Made by a program: the position numbers and the translations under genes. Of a stretch of DNA of 64,000 nucleotides, positions 44,615-52,971 are shown piece by piece. Within the stretch, counting starts at the first letter, position 1. Each line of letters starts with the position of its first letter. The DNA is taken from positions 1 to 64,000 of the forward strand of contig NZ_VITR01000015.1 of NCBI RefSeq assembly GCF_007827955.1. The letters are read 5' to 3'. This stretch comes from Nitrospirillum pindoramense. GTDB lineage: Bacteria > Pseudomonadota > Alphaproteobacteria > Azospirillales > Azospirillaceae. The notes beneath the pieces are model-generated. The model was not told the origin of the DNA, searched no databases, and was given only the letters and a program-made list of their open reading frames with translations.

Positions 44615-45987
44615 GTCCTCCCGATGGCGACGCCGGTGAAGGTCTGGTTCACGTGCATGGACATGTACTGTTCGCCATAGGTGCAGAACCCGGTGACGCG
44701 GTTGGCCACGAACAGGTCGGATACGGCGGCCTTCAGGTTGCGCTGTTCGGTTTCCAGGTTGCGCAGCACGCAGTCGAACCCGACGATGGCGTCCAAGGGG
44801 CCGATCTCCCGTTCCAGCCGGCGGAACAATTCATGCAGATTTTCCACGATATCGATGCCGCGCGCCACTGTCAGCACCAGCCCTTCGTCGATGGCGCAAT
44901 GAAAGGTCAGGCTGTTGTCCGGGTTGACCTTCTGGATGGCGCGCACATGGTACTGGCCGCCCACTCGCACGACCACCGGGTGGGCGGCGAAGATCTTGGG
45001 CGTCAGGGCCTCATGCGACAGGCCCACCAGGCGGGCGTATTCCAGGGCCGCGGGCTCGGCGTTGATCTCGAACACCCGGCGGGTTTCAAGGTCGGCGCCG
45101 GTGACCACCATCTTGTGCTCCGTGGGGACGAAGTGCTCCGTCTTGAACACGGAAAAGGTGCGGCGGGTGGTGATCAGCAACAGGATGGCGGCGTCATTGA
45201 CGAAGCGCCCTCCGTGCAGCACCACGGTGGACTTGAAATCCAGGCCATCACCGGCCGACCCGCCGATCAGCGGCAAGCCCGCCATGGCGTTGCCGATGGC
45301 GCTGACCAGCTGTTCTTCCCGCGTCGACAAGCCATCGACCAGCAGCAGCCCGAACCCCGGGCGGCCCTGGGCCTCGGCGTGCCGTCGGGACACCAGCTGG
45401 TGCGTGCGATCGATGGTGTCCGCGATCTGGAATTCGCTGAGGTTCTCGAACAGGGCGGAATGGACCGTGAAATCCTTGGCCGGAAAGCTGATGCCGCTCA
45501 GCCCGCCGCTGATGTAACCGAAGGGGGTGATCTCCCCCGCCGTGGTGCAGCCGAAGACCGGCGTTGACCCGAACGCCTCCTTCAATGCCGCCAACATCTC
45601 TGCGCGGTCATAGGCGGGGGAGAAGAAGACCAGCACGCAGGCCGCCCCGGCCCCGTCAATCTGCTGGCGCAGTTCCGCCACCGCCGCGCGGGCATCGGTC
45701 TTGTTCGACCCTCCCCGGCGCAGCGGCGGGGCAGGGACGGCATCGGCCCGGGGCGTGGGCCGCGGGCGGGCCGCGATCAGGGGCAAGGGCGGCAGCGGGG
45801 GGAACGGCGCCCCCGGCGCGGCCGGCGGCCGCCCAGACGCGCGCGGGGGCGCCTTGGGCTTCACATCGGAAATGACACAGCTGTCGCCGGGAGGGCCAAC
45901 GGGGGGGAGGCTGTCGGGGGGGCTTTTCTGGGCGGGGAACCGCTGTCCCTGTTGGGAGCGGCCACTGTCGCCGGGCTTGGTTTTCAT
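44611..45987 (-). CDS. FIST-domain sensory protein
   Basis: 458 residues from ATG 45987; the longer frame to 46053 is less likely. After a ~100-residue Pro/Ala-rich unstructured N-terminus, the FIST_N domain covers ~105-300 (VLVFFSPAYDRAEMLAALKE, TPVFGCTTAGEITPFGYISG, PLIGGSAGDGLDFKSTVVLH) and FIST_C ~310-450 (VGLSHEALTPKIFAAHPVVV, GPLDAIVGFDCVLRNLETEQ, FCTYGEQYMSMHVNQTFTGV). FIST proteins are small-molecule sensors that work with kinases or chemotaxis systems. Overlap with the kinase gene shows they form one module. It diverges from the porin gene over 292 bases. Confidence 0.88.
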   Translation of the reverse strand: MKTKPGDSGRSQQGQRFPAQKSPPDSLPPVGPPGDSCVISDVKPKAPPRASGRPPAAPGAPFPPLPPLPLIAARPRPTPRADAVPAPPLRRGGSNKTDARAAVAELRQQIDGAGAACVLVFFSPAYDRAEMLAALKEAFGSTPVFGCTTAGEITPFGYISGGLSGISFPAKDFTVHSALFENLSEFQIADTIDRTHQLVSRRHAEAQGRPGFGLLLVDGLSTREEQLVSAIGNAMAGLPLIGGSAGDGLDFKSTVVLHGGRFVNDAAILLLITTRRTFSVFKTEHFVPTEHKMVVTGADLETRRVFEINAEPAALEYARLVGLSHEALTPKIFAAHPVVVRVGGQYHVRAIQKVNPDNSLTFHCAIDEGLVLTVARGIDIVENLHELFRRLEREIGPLDAIVGFDCVLRNLETEQRNLKAAVSDLFVANRVTGFCTYGEQYMSMHVNQTFTGVAIGRT

Positions 45988-46279
45988 GGATCCATCCGGA
46001 TGCCGTCCGGCGGTCGGGAAGGGGCCGCGTACGAACCACGCCCATGATTTCATAGGCTTGCTTTAGCGTGCGCAACTGCCTGCCGACCCGCAACGGTTCT
46101 TTAGTTCTATTGCGTCCATAAGGCAAAGGACTTCAAGTGTCAAATTAAGGTAGGGCCCAGAATGACCCTGCCAAACAGCAGGGAAAATGATCGGCGCGCG
46201 GATATCTTCGCCGTAAGGCTATTTATTGCCCCGGCGACCGGCACGACACCCTGCGAATATAAGCCGGGAGGAAACAAGA

Positions 46280-47743
46280 ATGAAATCCAAGCGGATGGCA
46301 TTGTTTCTGGGCGTGACCGCGATCAGCGGCCTGGCGTGTCTGCCAGGATCCATGGCGAAAGCCGACACCACAGATGATCTTTTGGCCAAGCTGTTGGCCA
46401 AGGGTATCCTGTCCCAGCAGGAATACGATCAGCTGAAGCAGCGCAAGGCGGTTGAGACCCCGCCGCCGCCCCCACCGGCGGCGGTGGCCAGCGCCAGCGC
46501 CGCGGCGGTCGCCGCCGCCCCGCCTCCCGATCCCTTCGCCGTGCGCATGACGGAAAAGGGCATCGGCGTGCACGTCGGCCCTGTCGACGTCACCCTGTCG
46601 GGGGAAATCAACGGCTTCTATGTCCATGACAGCCCGGACAGCGTGGCCCCCAACCATGTGGTTGCGGGCGGCTTGGCGGCGGTGGGCAGCAGCGAAAACT
46701 CCTCCATCCGCAATGGCCTGTTGCCCGGCAACTTCGCCGTGGAGCTGAAGACCCAGCAAGAGGGCTTCGACATCGTCGCACACTTCGGCCTTTACCCCGG
46801 CCTGAACAGCGTGACGGGCACGGGCGGCGCCAACTCGGCCGGCGACAGTCGGGCGCTGGCCACATCCGGCATCGACTTTCGTCAACAATACCTGACGGTG
46901 GGCACACCCACCATGGGCACGGTCAAGGTGGGCCGCGACATCGGCCTGTTCGGCCAGCAGGCGATCCTGAACGATTTCACGCTGTTCGGCGTGGGATCCA
47001 CCGGGGGCAACGTCGCGCCCTCCAACACGTCCCTGGGACGCATCGGCATCGGCTACGTCTACACCGACTTCATGCCCCAGATCACCTACACCACGCCCAA
47101 GTTCAGCGGCTTCACCGCCTCGGTCGGCATCTTCCAGCCCCTGGACGCCTTCAACTTCTCCGGCCAGTCCGGCACGCTCTCCGCCCATGACCAGCCGCAG
47201 ATCCAGGCGGGGGTGAACTATGAACTGCCGGCCGACGCCAGCAGCCTGGTGAAGGCCCAGTTGTGGGCCAACGTCGTTACCCAGGACTTGAAAAGCGTTT
47301 CGGCGTCCCAGGCGCTGGCCCAGGGGCGCAGCGTGCGCGGCACGGGCTGGGACTTCGGCGCAAAGGTGGACGTGGCGGCGGCGGAACTGGTGGCCTATGG
47401 CTACACCGGCGACGGCCTGGGCACCACCGGTCTGTTCTTTGACGCCGTCAGCGCGTCGGGGCAACGGCGCAGTTCGGACGGTTACTACGTCCAGGGCAGC
47501 TACACCTTCTTCAAGAAGTTCACCCTGTCCGGCAGCTATGGGTTGAGCCGCCTGGGCCTGGCCACCGGAGAGAGCAACCCCTTGCTGGTGAAAACCAACG
47601 AGTCCTGGGCGGCCGGGTGCAAGTACAAGCTGACCAGTTGGGTTAATCTGATCTGTGAATACGCCCATACGACCGCCACGGCGCACGGTGGGAACAAAGC
47701 GCAAGAGGATACAATCGCCGCCGGCGCCATCGCCTTCTTCTGA
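46280..47743 (+). CDS. Outer membrane porin beside the pqq cluster
   Basis: 487 residues from ATG 46280 with GGGAGG in front. A signal peptide (ALFLGVTAISGLACLPGSMA) is followed by a short helix (LLAKLLAKGILSQQEYDQLK) like the coiled N-terminus of DcaP-type and OprP-like porins, a Pro/Ala linker, then a beta barrel (GPVDVTLSGEINGFYVHDS, TMGTVKVGRDIGLFGQQAI, LGRIGIGYVYTDFMPQITYT) with a C-terminal Phe (IAAGAIAFF). A porin beside PQQ and alcohol-oxidation genes may admit alcohol or lanthanide-complex substrates; this is inference. Confidence 0.87.
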   Translation: MKSKRMALFLGVTAISGLACLPGSMAKADTTDDLLAKLLAKGILSQQEYDQLKQRKAVETPPPPPPAAVASASAAAVAAAPPPDPFAVRMTEKGIGVHVGPVDVTLSGEINGFYVHDSPDSVAPNHVVAGGLAAVGSSENSSIRNGLLPGNFAVELKTQQEGFDIVAHFGLYPGLNSVTGTGGANSAGDSRALATSGIDFRQQYLTVGTPTMGTVKVGRDIGLFGQQAILNDFTLFGVGSTGGNVAPSNTSLGRIGIGYVYTDFMPQITYTTPKFSGFTASVGIFQPLDAFNFSGQSGTLSAHDQPQIQAGVNYELPADASSLVKAQLWANVVTQDLKSVSASQALAQGRSVRGTGWDFGAKVDVAAAELVAYGYTGDGLGTTGLFFDAVSASGQRRSSDGYYVQGSYTFFKKFTLSGSYGLSRLGLATGESNPLLVKTNESWAAGCKYKLTSWVNLICEYAHTTATAHGGNKAQEDTIAAGAIAFF

Positions 47744-47790
47744 CGGTTCTGGCTTAATCGCTTGCCCGTGATGATGCCATCATCGTCATG

Positions 47791-47817
47791 CCGCCATTCT
47801 TGACGGCGGTGCATTTT
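47791..47817 (+). terminator. Possible terminator after the porin gene
   Basis: CCGCC (47791-47795) and GGCGG (47805-47809) with a 9-base loop, followed by TGCATTTT. It is short and overlaps the -35 of the pqqA promoter, so either role is possible. Confidence 0.4.
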
Positions 47818-47832
47818 AGAACTATTCTAAAA
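47800..47832 (+). promoter_or_regulatory. pqqA copy 2 promoter with palindrome
   Basis: TTGACG (47800-47805), 17-bp spacer, TATTCT (47823-47828). TTTTAGAA-CTA-TTCTAAAA (47814-47832, allowing the 3-base centre at 47822-47824) is a near-perfect inverted repeat covering the -10 region, a likely operator. GATGATG-C-CATCATC (47770-47784) is a second palindrome upstream. Confidence 0.6.
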
Positions 47833-47875
47833 AAGGGATGGGCCTTCCGCCCCTCCCGAAACCGGAGGAAATGGT

Positions 47876-47956
47876 ATGAGCTGGAAGACTCCGAAGATCG
47901 TCGAAATCGCTTTGGGCATGGAAATCAACTGCTATGCCTGCGCGGACGTGAAATAA
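47876..47956 (+). CDS. pqqA: PqqA, PQQ precursor peptide, copy 2 (pqq operon)
   Basis: 26 codons beginning ATG AGC TGG AAG ACT CCG, with GGAGGA at 47864-47869. The core [16 protein letters not shown] is shared with copy 1; Glu16 and Tyr20 are the residues joined by PqqE. The ATG at 47871 reads only two codons and is not used. The peptide lies 122 bases before pqqB, a gap typical of separate high-level pqqA expression. Confidence 0.93.
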   Translation: MSWKTPKIVEIALGMEINCYACADVK

Positions 47957-48078
47957 CCATTCGACGCCTTGGGGCCGGCGTGGGGCTTGCGGATGCATGT
48001 CCGCTGTCCCGTGCTGGCCCCCTGTGCTTTGGCTCCCCTGTGTTTAAGCTCAGGGCCTAAGGACCTGTCTCAGGACCC

Positions 48079-49011
48079 ATGCATATCCTCGTCCTCGGTG
48101 CGGCGGCCGGCGGAGGGTTCCCGCAATGGAACTCCCATGCCGAGGGCTGCCGGCGGGCGCGCGCCGGTGATCCCGCCGTTCGGGCCCGTACCCAAGCTTC
48201 GCTGGCCGTCAGCCACGACGGGCGCCACTGGTTTTTGCTGAACGCCTCGCCGGACCTGCGTCAGCAGATCGCCCAGACGCCGGCCCTGCATCCGCAGGAA
48301 GGGTTGCGGTCAACCCCCATCGCCGGCGTCGTGCTCAGTGGCGGGGACGTCGATGTCATCGCCGGGCTGCTGAACCTGCGGGAACGCCAGCCCTTCACTC
48401 TGCACGGCACCGCCCGCACGCTGGGCATCCTCGACGCCAACCCCATCTTCGAGGTGCTGGCCCGGGACCTGGTGGCCCGCAATCCCTTGCCCTTGGGCGA
48501 ACGGGTGCCGCTGACTGGCGGCGGGCTTGCCGCTACCGGCGGCGATGGGGGGCACAGCGGCCTATGGGTCGAACTGTTTCCGGTCCCGGGCAAGGTGCCC
48601 CTGTACCTGGAGGGACAGGATGGCCCGCCCCCGATAGTGGAGGGGGAGGATACCGTGGGCGTGGCGGTGGATGATGGTGAGCGCCGCTTCTTCTTCATCC
48701 CCGGCTGTGCCGCCATGACGCCCGGCCTGGCGGCGCGCCTGCGCGGGGCGGATTTGGTGTTTTTCGACGGCACACTTTATACCGATAACGAAATGATCCT
48801 CGCGGGCCTTGGCCAGAAGACCGGCCTGCGCATGGGACACATGAGTGTGGATGCCACCCTTGCCGCCTTTGCCGACCTGGGTGTGCGCCGCCGTGTCTTC
48901 ATCCACATCAACAATTCCAACCCCATCCTGATGGATGACAGCCCGCAGCGGCGGGTGGTGGACCAGGCGGGATGGGAGGTGGCCTTCGACGGAATGGAAA
49001 TCACCCTATGA
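48079..49011 (+). CDS. pqqB: PqqB, PQQ biosynthesis hydroxylase-type MBL protein
   Basis: 310 residues, the usual PqqB length. MHILVLGAAAGGGFPQWNSH is the family N-terminus, SLAVSHDGRHWFLLNASPDL and IAGVVLSGGDVDVIAGLLNL follow, with FFFIPGCAAMTPGLAARLRG, FFDGTLYTDNEMILAGLGQK and GHMSVDATLAAFADL later, and IHINNSNPILMDDSP at the metal site. PqqB is a metallo-beta-lactamase-fold iron protein that hydroxylates the tyrosine part of the precursor. Its stop overlaps the pqqC start (ATGA). Confidence 0.96.
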   Translation: MHILVLGAAAGGGFPQWNSHAEGCRRARAGDPAVRARTQASLAVSHDGRHWFLLNASPDLRQQIAQTPALHPQEGLRSTPIAGVVLSGGDVDVIAGLLNLRERQPFTLHGTARTLGILDANPIFEVLARDLVARNPLPLGERVPLTGGGLAATGGDGGHSGLWVELFPVPGKVPLYLEGQDGPPPIVEGEDTVGVAVDDGERRFFFIPGCAAMTPGLAARLRGADLVFFDGTLYTDNEMILAGLGQKTGLRMGHMSVDATLAAFADLGVRRRVFIHINNSNPILMDDSPQRRVVDQAGWEVAFDGMEITL

Positions 49012-49802
49012 CTTCTGAACCGCAGGATCGCGTCCTATCACCGGAAGAGCTGGAGGCGGCGTTGCGCGCCGTGGGGGCGGAGCGGTACCACAATCTGCAC
49101 CCCTTCCATAAGCTGCTGCACGGCGGGAAGCTGAACCGCGGGCAGATCCAGGCATGGGCGCTAAATCGCTATTATTATCAAAGCCGTATTCCAGCTAAGG
49201 ACGGGGTGTTGCTGTCGCGTCTACCCACGCCGGATTTGCGCCGGCTGTGGCGTAGCCGGCTGGAGGACCATGACGGCTTCCCCGGTGCGGAAGCGGGCGC
49301 CCCCGGCACGGCCAATGGCGGTATCGAGCGCTGGTTGCGCCTGGCCACCGGCGTTGGGTTAGACCGGGACTACGTCGAATCCACCGTCGGCATCCTGCCG
49401 GCCACCCGCTTCGCCGTTGACGCCTACGTCGCCCTGGTGCGGGACCGCAGCGTGCTGGAGGCCGTCGCCTCCTCCCTCACCGAGATGTTTTCCCCCACCA
49501 TCATCGCCGAGCGCGTGTCCGGCATGCTGGCCAATTATGATTTCATCACCCAGGAAACGCTGGCCTATTTCGCCCCGCGCCTGACCCAGGCGCCGCGGGA
49601 TGTCGATTTCGCCCTGGCCTACGTGAAGCAGCACGCGCGCACGGCGGAACAGCAGCGCGCCGCCATCGCCGCCCTGACAGAGAAGTGCAACATCCTGTGG
49701 GCGCAGTTGGACGCCCTGCACTTCGCCTATGTCGATCCCGGCTATATTCCGCCCGGCGCCTTCGTGCCGGAAGGCCATATCGCCAAGGGCGGCAAGTCAT
49801 GA
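49008..49802 (+). CDS. pqqC: PqqC, pyrroloquinoline-quinone synthase
   Basis: 264 residues from ATG 49008, overlapping the pqqB stop by 4 bases. Typical segments: LHPFHKLLHGGKLNRGQIQA, LNRYYYQSRIPAKDGVLLSR, RLEDHDGFPGAEAG, TRFAVDAYVALVRDRSVLEA and IAERVSGMLANYDFITQETL. PqqC is a cofactor-free oxidase that closes the ring and carries out the final multi-electron oxidation to PQQ. The frame running back to 48972 is an artefact within pqqB. Confidence 0.96.
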   Translation: MTSEPQDRVLSPEELEAALRAVGAERYHNLHPFHKLLHGGKLNRGQIQAWALNRYYYQSRIPAKDGVLLSRLPTPDLRRLWRSRLEDHDGFPGAEAGAPGTANGGIERWLRLATGVGLDRDYVESTVGILPATRFAVDAYVALVRDRSVLEAVASSLTEMFSPTIIAERVSGMLANYDFITQETLAYFAPRLTQAPRDVDFALAYVKQHARTAEQQRAAIAALTEKCNILWAQLDALHFAYVDPGYIPPGAFVPEGHIAKGGKS

Positions 49803-50089
49803 CCGCCGCCCCGGAAGCGCTGGATGAGGCTGTCGTGCCCCGCTTTGCCCGGGGCGTGAAATTCCGTTTTGATGAAACCCGGAAAAGCTGGATGGTTCTG
49901 GCGCCGGAACGATTGTTCCTGCCGGACGAGGCCGCGACCGAGATCCTGAAGCTGGTGGATGGCGATCGTAGCCTGGGCGCCATCGTGGACGACCTCGCCA
50001 CCCGCTTCGACGTGCCCCGGGCCGACATGGCGGCGGACGTGGTCGGCATGTTGCGTGACCTGGCCGAGAAAGGGGTGGTGCTGCTGTGA
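49799..50089 (+). CDS. pqqD: PqqD, precursor peptide chaperone
   Basis: 96 residues starting in the ATGA overlap with pqqC. PRFARGVKFRFDETRKSWMV, LAPERLFLPDEAATEILKLV and FDVPRADMAADVVGMLRDLA are the winged-helix PqqD fold that binds PqqA and presents it to PqqE (the prototype RiPP recognition element). Its own stop overlaps the pqqE GTG by 4 bases. Confidence 0.95.
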   Translation: MTAAPEALDEAVVPRFARGVKFRFDETRKSWMVLAPERLFLPDEAATEILKLVDGDRSLGAIVDDLATRFDVPRADMAADVVGMLRDLAEKGVVLL

Positions 50090-51240
50090 TATCGCCGGCC
50101 GCACCCGCCGTGGAGGCGCCCATGGGCTTACTCATGGAGCTGACCCACCGTTGCCCCCTGCGCTGTCCCTACTGCTCCAACCCCGTGGCCCTGCAGCGGG
50201 CGGGGGAGGAGATGGACACCGACACCTGGAAACGCCTGTTGGGCGAGGCGGCGGCGCTGGGTATCCTGCAGGTGCATTTTTCCGGCGGCGAGCCCACCGC
50301 CCGCAAGGATCTGCCGGATTTGGTGCGCCATGCGGCCACCCTGGGCCTGTACACCAACCTCATCACCTCCGGGGTGTTGCTGGACGCGGCGTCACTGGCC
50401 GTGTTGGCCGATGCGGGTCTCGATCATGTCCAGTTGAGCTTCCAGGATGTGGAGGTGGAAAGTGCCGAGCGTATCGGCGGCATGCCGGGCGCCCAGGCCC
50501 GCAAGCTGGCGGTGGCCGGGATGGTCACCGCCGCCGGTCTGCCCCTGACCCTCAATTTCGTCGTCCACCGGCAGAACCTGGATCGCCTGCCACAGATGAT
50601 CGCGTTGGGGCTGGAACTGGGGGCGGGCCGCATCGAGGTCGCCCATGTGCAGTATTATGGCTGGAGCCTGATGAACCGGGACGCCCTGCTGCCCAGCCGG
50701 TCGCAACTGGACCAGGCCACGGCGGTGGTGGAGGCGGCGCGCGTGCGGCTGAAGGGCCGTATGGTCATCGACTACGTGCCGCCGGATTACTACGCCGCCC
50801 GCCCCAAAGCCTGCATGGGCGGTTGGGCCCGGCGGTTCATGAACATCTCCCCCGCCGGCTTGGCCTTGCCCTGCCACGCGGCGGAGACGCTGCCCGGCTT
50901 CGACTGGCCCTCCGTCGCCACCGGCTCGCTGGCGGCGGCCTGGTATGAGAGCGAGGCGTTCAACCGCTATCGCGGCACCGCCTGGATGCCGGAGCCCTGC
51001 CAGGGCTGCGACCGCAAGGAGATCGATTGGGGCGGATGCCGCTGCCAGGCTTTCGCGCTGACGGGTGACGCGGGGCGTACCGATCCGGCGTGTGCCCGAT
51101 CGCCGGACCACGGCGTCATGCTGGCGGCCATCGAGGCGCGAGGCGAAGCGGTGCCGGACTTCATCTACCGCCAATACGGGCCGGCGCCGGTTCTACCCGT
51201 CAAGGCGCCCGTGGGGGAGGCATGGCCCGCCGAACCCTGA
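50086..51240 (+). CDS. pqqE: PqqE, radical SAM peptide cyclase
   Basis: 384 residues, GTG start overlapping the pqqD stop. The SAM-cluster motif is C23-x3-C27-x2-C30 (THRCPLRCPYCSN), followed by VHFSGGEPTARKDLPDLV and YTNLITSGVLLD. The C-terminal SPASM region carries cysteines for two auxiliary clusters (KACMGGWARRFMNISP, LPCHAAETLPG, EPCQGCDRKEIDWGGCRCQA). PqqE joins Glu and Tyr of PqqA by a carbon-carbon bond. The next gene starts inside its end (19-base overlap). Confidence 0.96.
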   Translation: MISPAAPAVEAPMGLLMELTHRCPLRCPYCSNPVALQRAGEEMDTDTWKRLLGEAAALGILQVHFSGGEPTARKDLPDLVRHAATLGLYTNLITSGVLLDAASLAVLADAGLDHVQLSFQDVEVESAERIGGMPGAQARKLAVAGMVTAAGLPLTLNFVVHRQNLDRLPQMIALGLELGAGRIEVAHVQYYGWSLMNRDALLPSRSQLDQATAVVEAARVRLKGRMVIDYVPPDYYAARPKACMGGWARRFMNISPAGLALPCHAAETLPGFDWPSVATGSLAAAWYESEAFNRYRGTAWMPEPCQGCDRKEIDWGGCRCQAFALTGDAGRTDPACARSPDHGVMLAAIEARGEAVPDFIYRQYGPAPVLPVKAPVGEAWPAEP

Positions 51241-52169
51241 TCCGGGCCGTCCTGTTTTTATGCGGGGTGGCCGCCGCGCCGCCGCTGGTGTCGTCGTGGG
51301 CGGCGGACGTGTCCCTGGTCCAGGTGGCCCCTGGCATTTACGTCCGGCCCGGCGCGGTGGAGGACGCCACCGCCGCCAACGATGATGCCATCGCCAATAT
51401 CGGGTTCATTGTGGGCCGCGACGCCGTGGCGGTGATCGATCCGGGTGGCGCCGCTGCTGACGGCGCGCGGCTGCGGGCGCGCATCACGGCCATCACCGCC
51501 TTGCCCATCCGTTATCTGATCTACACCCATGTCCACCCGGACCATGTGCTGGGTGCCGTGGCGTTCGCGGCGGACCATCCGGTGGTGGTCGCCCATGCCC
51601 GCTTCGCCGCCGCCTGGGGGGAGCGGGGTGCCTATTACCGCCTGGGCCTGGCCCGCATCCTGGGCGGTGATCCGGCCCAGGCTGGCGACGCGCTGCCGCC
51701 CACCCAAGCCGTGGACACCACCGTCGACATCGACCTGGGCGGCCGTATGCTGCATGTGGCGGCCTATGGCGCCGCCCATACCGACAGCGACCTGACCGTC
51801 TATGACGACCAGACGCGCACCCTGTGGGCTGGTGACCTGCTGTTCCAGGACCGTATCCCGGCGCTGGACGGCAGCTTGACCGGCTGGCTGACGGTGCTGG
51901 GTCAGCTGAAGGCCCTGCCGGCGGTGCGCGTCGTGCCCGGTCATGGTCCCGCCCAGCTGCCCTGGCCGGCCGGGGCGGCGGATGAGGAACGCTATCTCAC
52001 CACGCTGGTTCGCGATGTCCGCGCCCTGCTGAAAAGGGGCGGGGACATCGATGCCGCCGCCACCACGGTGGCGCAGTCGGAAAAGGGCCGCTGGAAACTG
52101 TTCGACGCCTATAACGGGCGGAACGCCATCACCGCCTTCAAGCAACTGGAGTGGGAGGACCCACCATGA
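51222..52169 (+). CDS. Quinoprotein-relay MBL-fold zinc hydrolase (SoxH-related)
   Basis: 315 residues from ATG 51222. Signal peptide (AVLFLCGVAAAPPLVSSWAA). The zinc motif is YTHVHPDHVLGAVAFA (HxHxDH), with AAHTDSDLTVYD and VVPGHGP giving the other ligands; IGFIVGRDAVAVIDPGG precedes it. This family accompanies quinoprotein dehydrogenases together with a fused SoxYZ carrier and is called a quinoprotein relay hydrolase; its substrate is unknown. It overlaps pqqE at its start and the carrier gene at its end (ATGA), so it is part of the pqq operon. Confidence 0.88.
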   Translation: MARRTLIRAVLFLCGVAAAPPLVSSWAADVSLVQVAPGIYVRPGAVEDATAANDDAIANIGFIVGRDAVAVIDPGGAAADGARLRARITAITALPIRYLIYTHVHPDHVLGAVAFAADHPVVVAHARFAAAWGERGAYYRLGLARILGGDPAQAGDALPPTQAVDTTVDIDLGGRMLHVAAYGAAHTDSDLTVYDDQTRTLWAGDLLFQDRIPALDGSLTGWLTVLGQLKALPAVRVVPGHGPAQLPWPAGAADEERYLTTLVRDVRALLKRGGDIDAAATTVAQSEKGRWKLFDAYNGRNAITAFKQLEWEDPP

Positions 52170-52966
52170 CATCCCGCCTGTTCGCCCTGGCCTTGCTCCT
52201 GGTTCTCGCCCTACCGCTCCAAGGCCGGGCGGAAGATCAGACGGCCGATGCCGCCCGCTGGCAGGATTTGCGCCAGATTCTGTTCGCCAACCACACCCTG
52301 GCCCCCGCCAAGGGCCAGATCGCGCTGGAGGCGCCGGACAGGGCCATGGACGCGGCCTTGGTGCCGGTCACGGTTACCTTGGACCCCGGGTTGCCGCTCA
52401 AGGCCCTGTACCTGGTGGTGGACAACAACCCGGCGCCCTTGGTCGGCACCTTCCATTTCGGCCCCGCCGCCGTGCCGGTACAGGTGAAGACCCGGGTCCG
52501 TGTCGACGCCTACACCCATATGCACGCGGTGGCGGAAACGACGGACGGCCGCTGGTTCGTGACCGACCGCTACGTCAAGGCCGCCGGCGGCTGTTCCGCC
52601 CCCGCCACCAAGGACGCGGCCCTGGCCATGGAACGCCTGGGCCAGATGCGTCTGAAGACCGTGGCCGAGGGGCCGACCGGCCTGCCCAAGGGGGCGGTCA
52701 CCGCCCAGCTGCTGATCAGCCACCCCAATTACAACGGTATGCAGATGGACCAGGTGACCCGCAACTACACCCCCGCCCGCTTTGTCCGCGACGTCACGGT
52801 CAAAAGCGGCGACACCTTGGTCTTCCAGTTGGAGGCGGACATTTCCTTGAGCGAGGATCCGGCCATCACCTTCAGCTACCAGCCGAAGGGCCCCCTGTCC
52901 GTCACCGTCCGCGACAGCACCGACGCGACCTTCAGCCATGTCTTCCAGGGGGATGACAAGGGATAA
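52166..52966 (+). CDS. Quinoprotein-associated SoxYZ-like carrier
   Basis: 266 residues from ATG 52166. Signal peptide (LFALALLLVLALPLQGRA). The N-terminal half is SoxY-like: AALVPVTVTLDPGLPLKALY, LVVDNNPAPLVGTFHFG and the single Cys of KAAGGCSAP, the place where SoxY carries its substrate-binding Cys. The C-terminal half is SoxZ-like: LISHPNYNGMQMDQVTRNYT, VTVKSGDTLVFQLEADIS and a final VFQGDDKG. In the Sox system the carrier holds sulfur intermediates; in quinoprotein clusters its cargo is not known. It is the end of the operon. Confidence 0.88.
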   Translation: MTSRLFALALLLVLALPLQGRAEDQTADAARWQDLRQILFANHTLAPAKGQIALEAPDRAMDAALVPVTVTLDPGLPLKALYLVVDNNPAPLVGTFHFGPAAVPVQVKTRVRVDAYTHMHAVAETTDGRWFVTDRYVKAAGGCSAPATKDAALAMERLGQMRLKTVAEGPTGLPKGAVTAQLLISHPNYNGMQMDQVTRNYTPARFVRDVTVKSGDTLVFQLEADISLSEDPAITFSYQPKGPLSVTVRDSTDATFSHVFQGDDKG

Positions 52967-52971
52967 GGCCG

